DNA of 5,892 nt from assembly GCA_052139595.1 (NCBI GenBank), contig JBKQWK010000233.1:1-5892 (forward strand). The letters are read 5' to 3'. Below are positions 5,563-5,892 of this stretch, piece by piece. The notes beneath the pieces are model-generated. The model worked only from the letters and a program-made list of their open reading frames with translations, was not told the DNA's origin and did not search any database. This DNA comes from JBKQWK01 sp052139595. Its GTDB lineage: Bacteria > Actinomycetota > Thermoleophilia > UBA2241. The position numbers and the translations under genes are program-made. Each line of letters opens with the position of its first letter. The first letter of the stretch is position 1.

Positions 5563-5892
5563 ATGGCGGATACCGCGAACATGACCGGCTGGCTCAACAA
5601 CAGCTTCGTGTCCCGAATGAACCGCTCTTCGTATGGCAGTAGCCTAGTCGCTTCGTGGCGGGCACGGAGGCTTTCCGCCGTCTCTTCCTCAGGGTGATAG
5701 ACCACAAGTTGTCCCCATCTGGTCCATCTCGAAGGATCGATCTTGGCCGGAACCTCATCCGGTCTCAAGCCATACAAGTCGACTTTCCCGGTCCGTTTCA
5801 ACCTGTAGAACGCAATGCCGTCTTTCGCTGCCGGATCTTGTGGAGCTTTCAGCCCCAACTGAGCGGCCTGTTGATAAGTCAGGCATAAACGG
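5547..5892 (-). CDS. Hypothetical protein, 5' end outside the window
   Basis: The frame is open from the right edge of the window to a TGA at 5547-5549, giving 114 visible residues. The only nearby candidate start inside the window is a TTG at 5858, without a convincing Shine-Dalgarno, and the frame continues past it (LTYQQAAQLGLKAP across that point), so the true start is likely beyond the window. I do not recognise the family. The visible part is hydrophilic, with a probable strand-rich section (GIAFYRLKRTGKVDLYGL), an aromatic stretch (RWTRWGQLVVYHP), a charged helix (EEETAESLRARHEATRLLPYEERFIRDTKLLL) and a short hydrophobic C-terminus (QPVMFAVSAIW). The 16-base overlap with the next gene supports it being real and part of the same operon. 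Confidence 0.55.
   Translation of the reverse strand, partial: RLCLTYQQAAQLGLKAPQDPAAKDGIAFYRLKRTGKVDLYGLRPDEVPAKIDPSRWTRWGQLVVYHPEEETAESLRARHEATRLLPYEERFIRDTKLLLSQPVMFAVSAIWSSA

Noticed and set aside
5139..5697. Plus-strand open frames across the leftward cluster
   Set aside because: They are shadows of the minus-strand genes, which have recognisable metal-binding motifs, a ribosome-binding site and operon-like spacing.

Overview
The window is GC-rich chromosomal DNA with tightly packed genes and no sign of mobile elements, CRISPR arrays, tRNA or rRNA. It carries a stand-alone adenosylcobalamin-dependent ribonucleotide reductase, an Asp23/Gls24 envelope-stress operon with two small membrane proteins, and ferritin-like/metal-knuckle proteins. 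Together these suggest a Gram-positive-type bacterium, most plausibly a high-GC actinobacterial lineage (inference, low to moderate confidence).

Layout. (1) Bases 1-123: a strong GC-rich hairpin (29-53), probably the terminator of a gene lying to the left, then the leader and ribosome-binding site of the reductase. (2) 124-2358 (+): nrdJ, complete, with all catalytic cysteines and the C-terminal cysteine-rich tail; a probable intrinsic terminator follows at 2374-2408. (3) 2474-4867 (+): a four-gene, overlapping, probably co-translated operon. It encodes an Asp23/Gls24 protein, two small two-helix membrane proteins with cytoplasmic C-terminal domains (DUF6286/AmaP-like), and a Cof-type HAD phosphatase. 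(4) 4868-5117: a 250-base convergent intergenic region with a perfect 11-bp hairpin and a second dyad that can fold in two mutually exclusive ways. (5) 5118-5892 (-): three closely spaced genes running leftward: a hypothetical protein cut by the window edge, a 60-residue four-cysteine knuckle protein overlapping it by 16 bases, and a 77-residue half-size ferritin-like (rubrerythrin-type) protein.

How the genes may work together. NrdJ supplies deoxyribonucleotides independently of oxygen. The Asp23 operon looks like a membrane-tethered envelope/alkaline stress module, with the Asp23 protein docking on the AmaP-like anchors; the role of the HAD enzyme there is unknown. The minus-strand pair (CxxC...CxxC protein plus half-ferritin diiron protein) resembles the two domains of rubrerythrin split into separate genes and may act in iron or peroxide handling (inference). 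No clearly new system is visible. The most unusual items are the split rubrerythrin-like pair, the start region of the first membrane protein, the 28-bp perfect palindrome inside the second membrane gene, and the alternative-fold element between the convergent operons.
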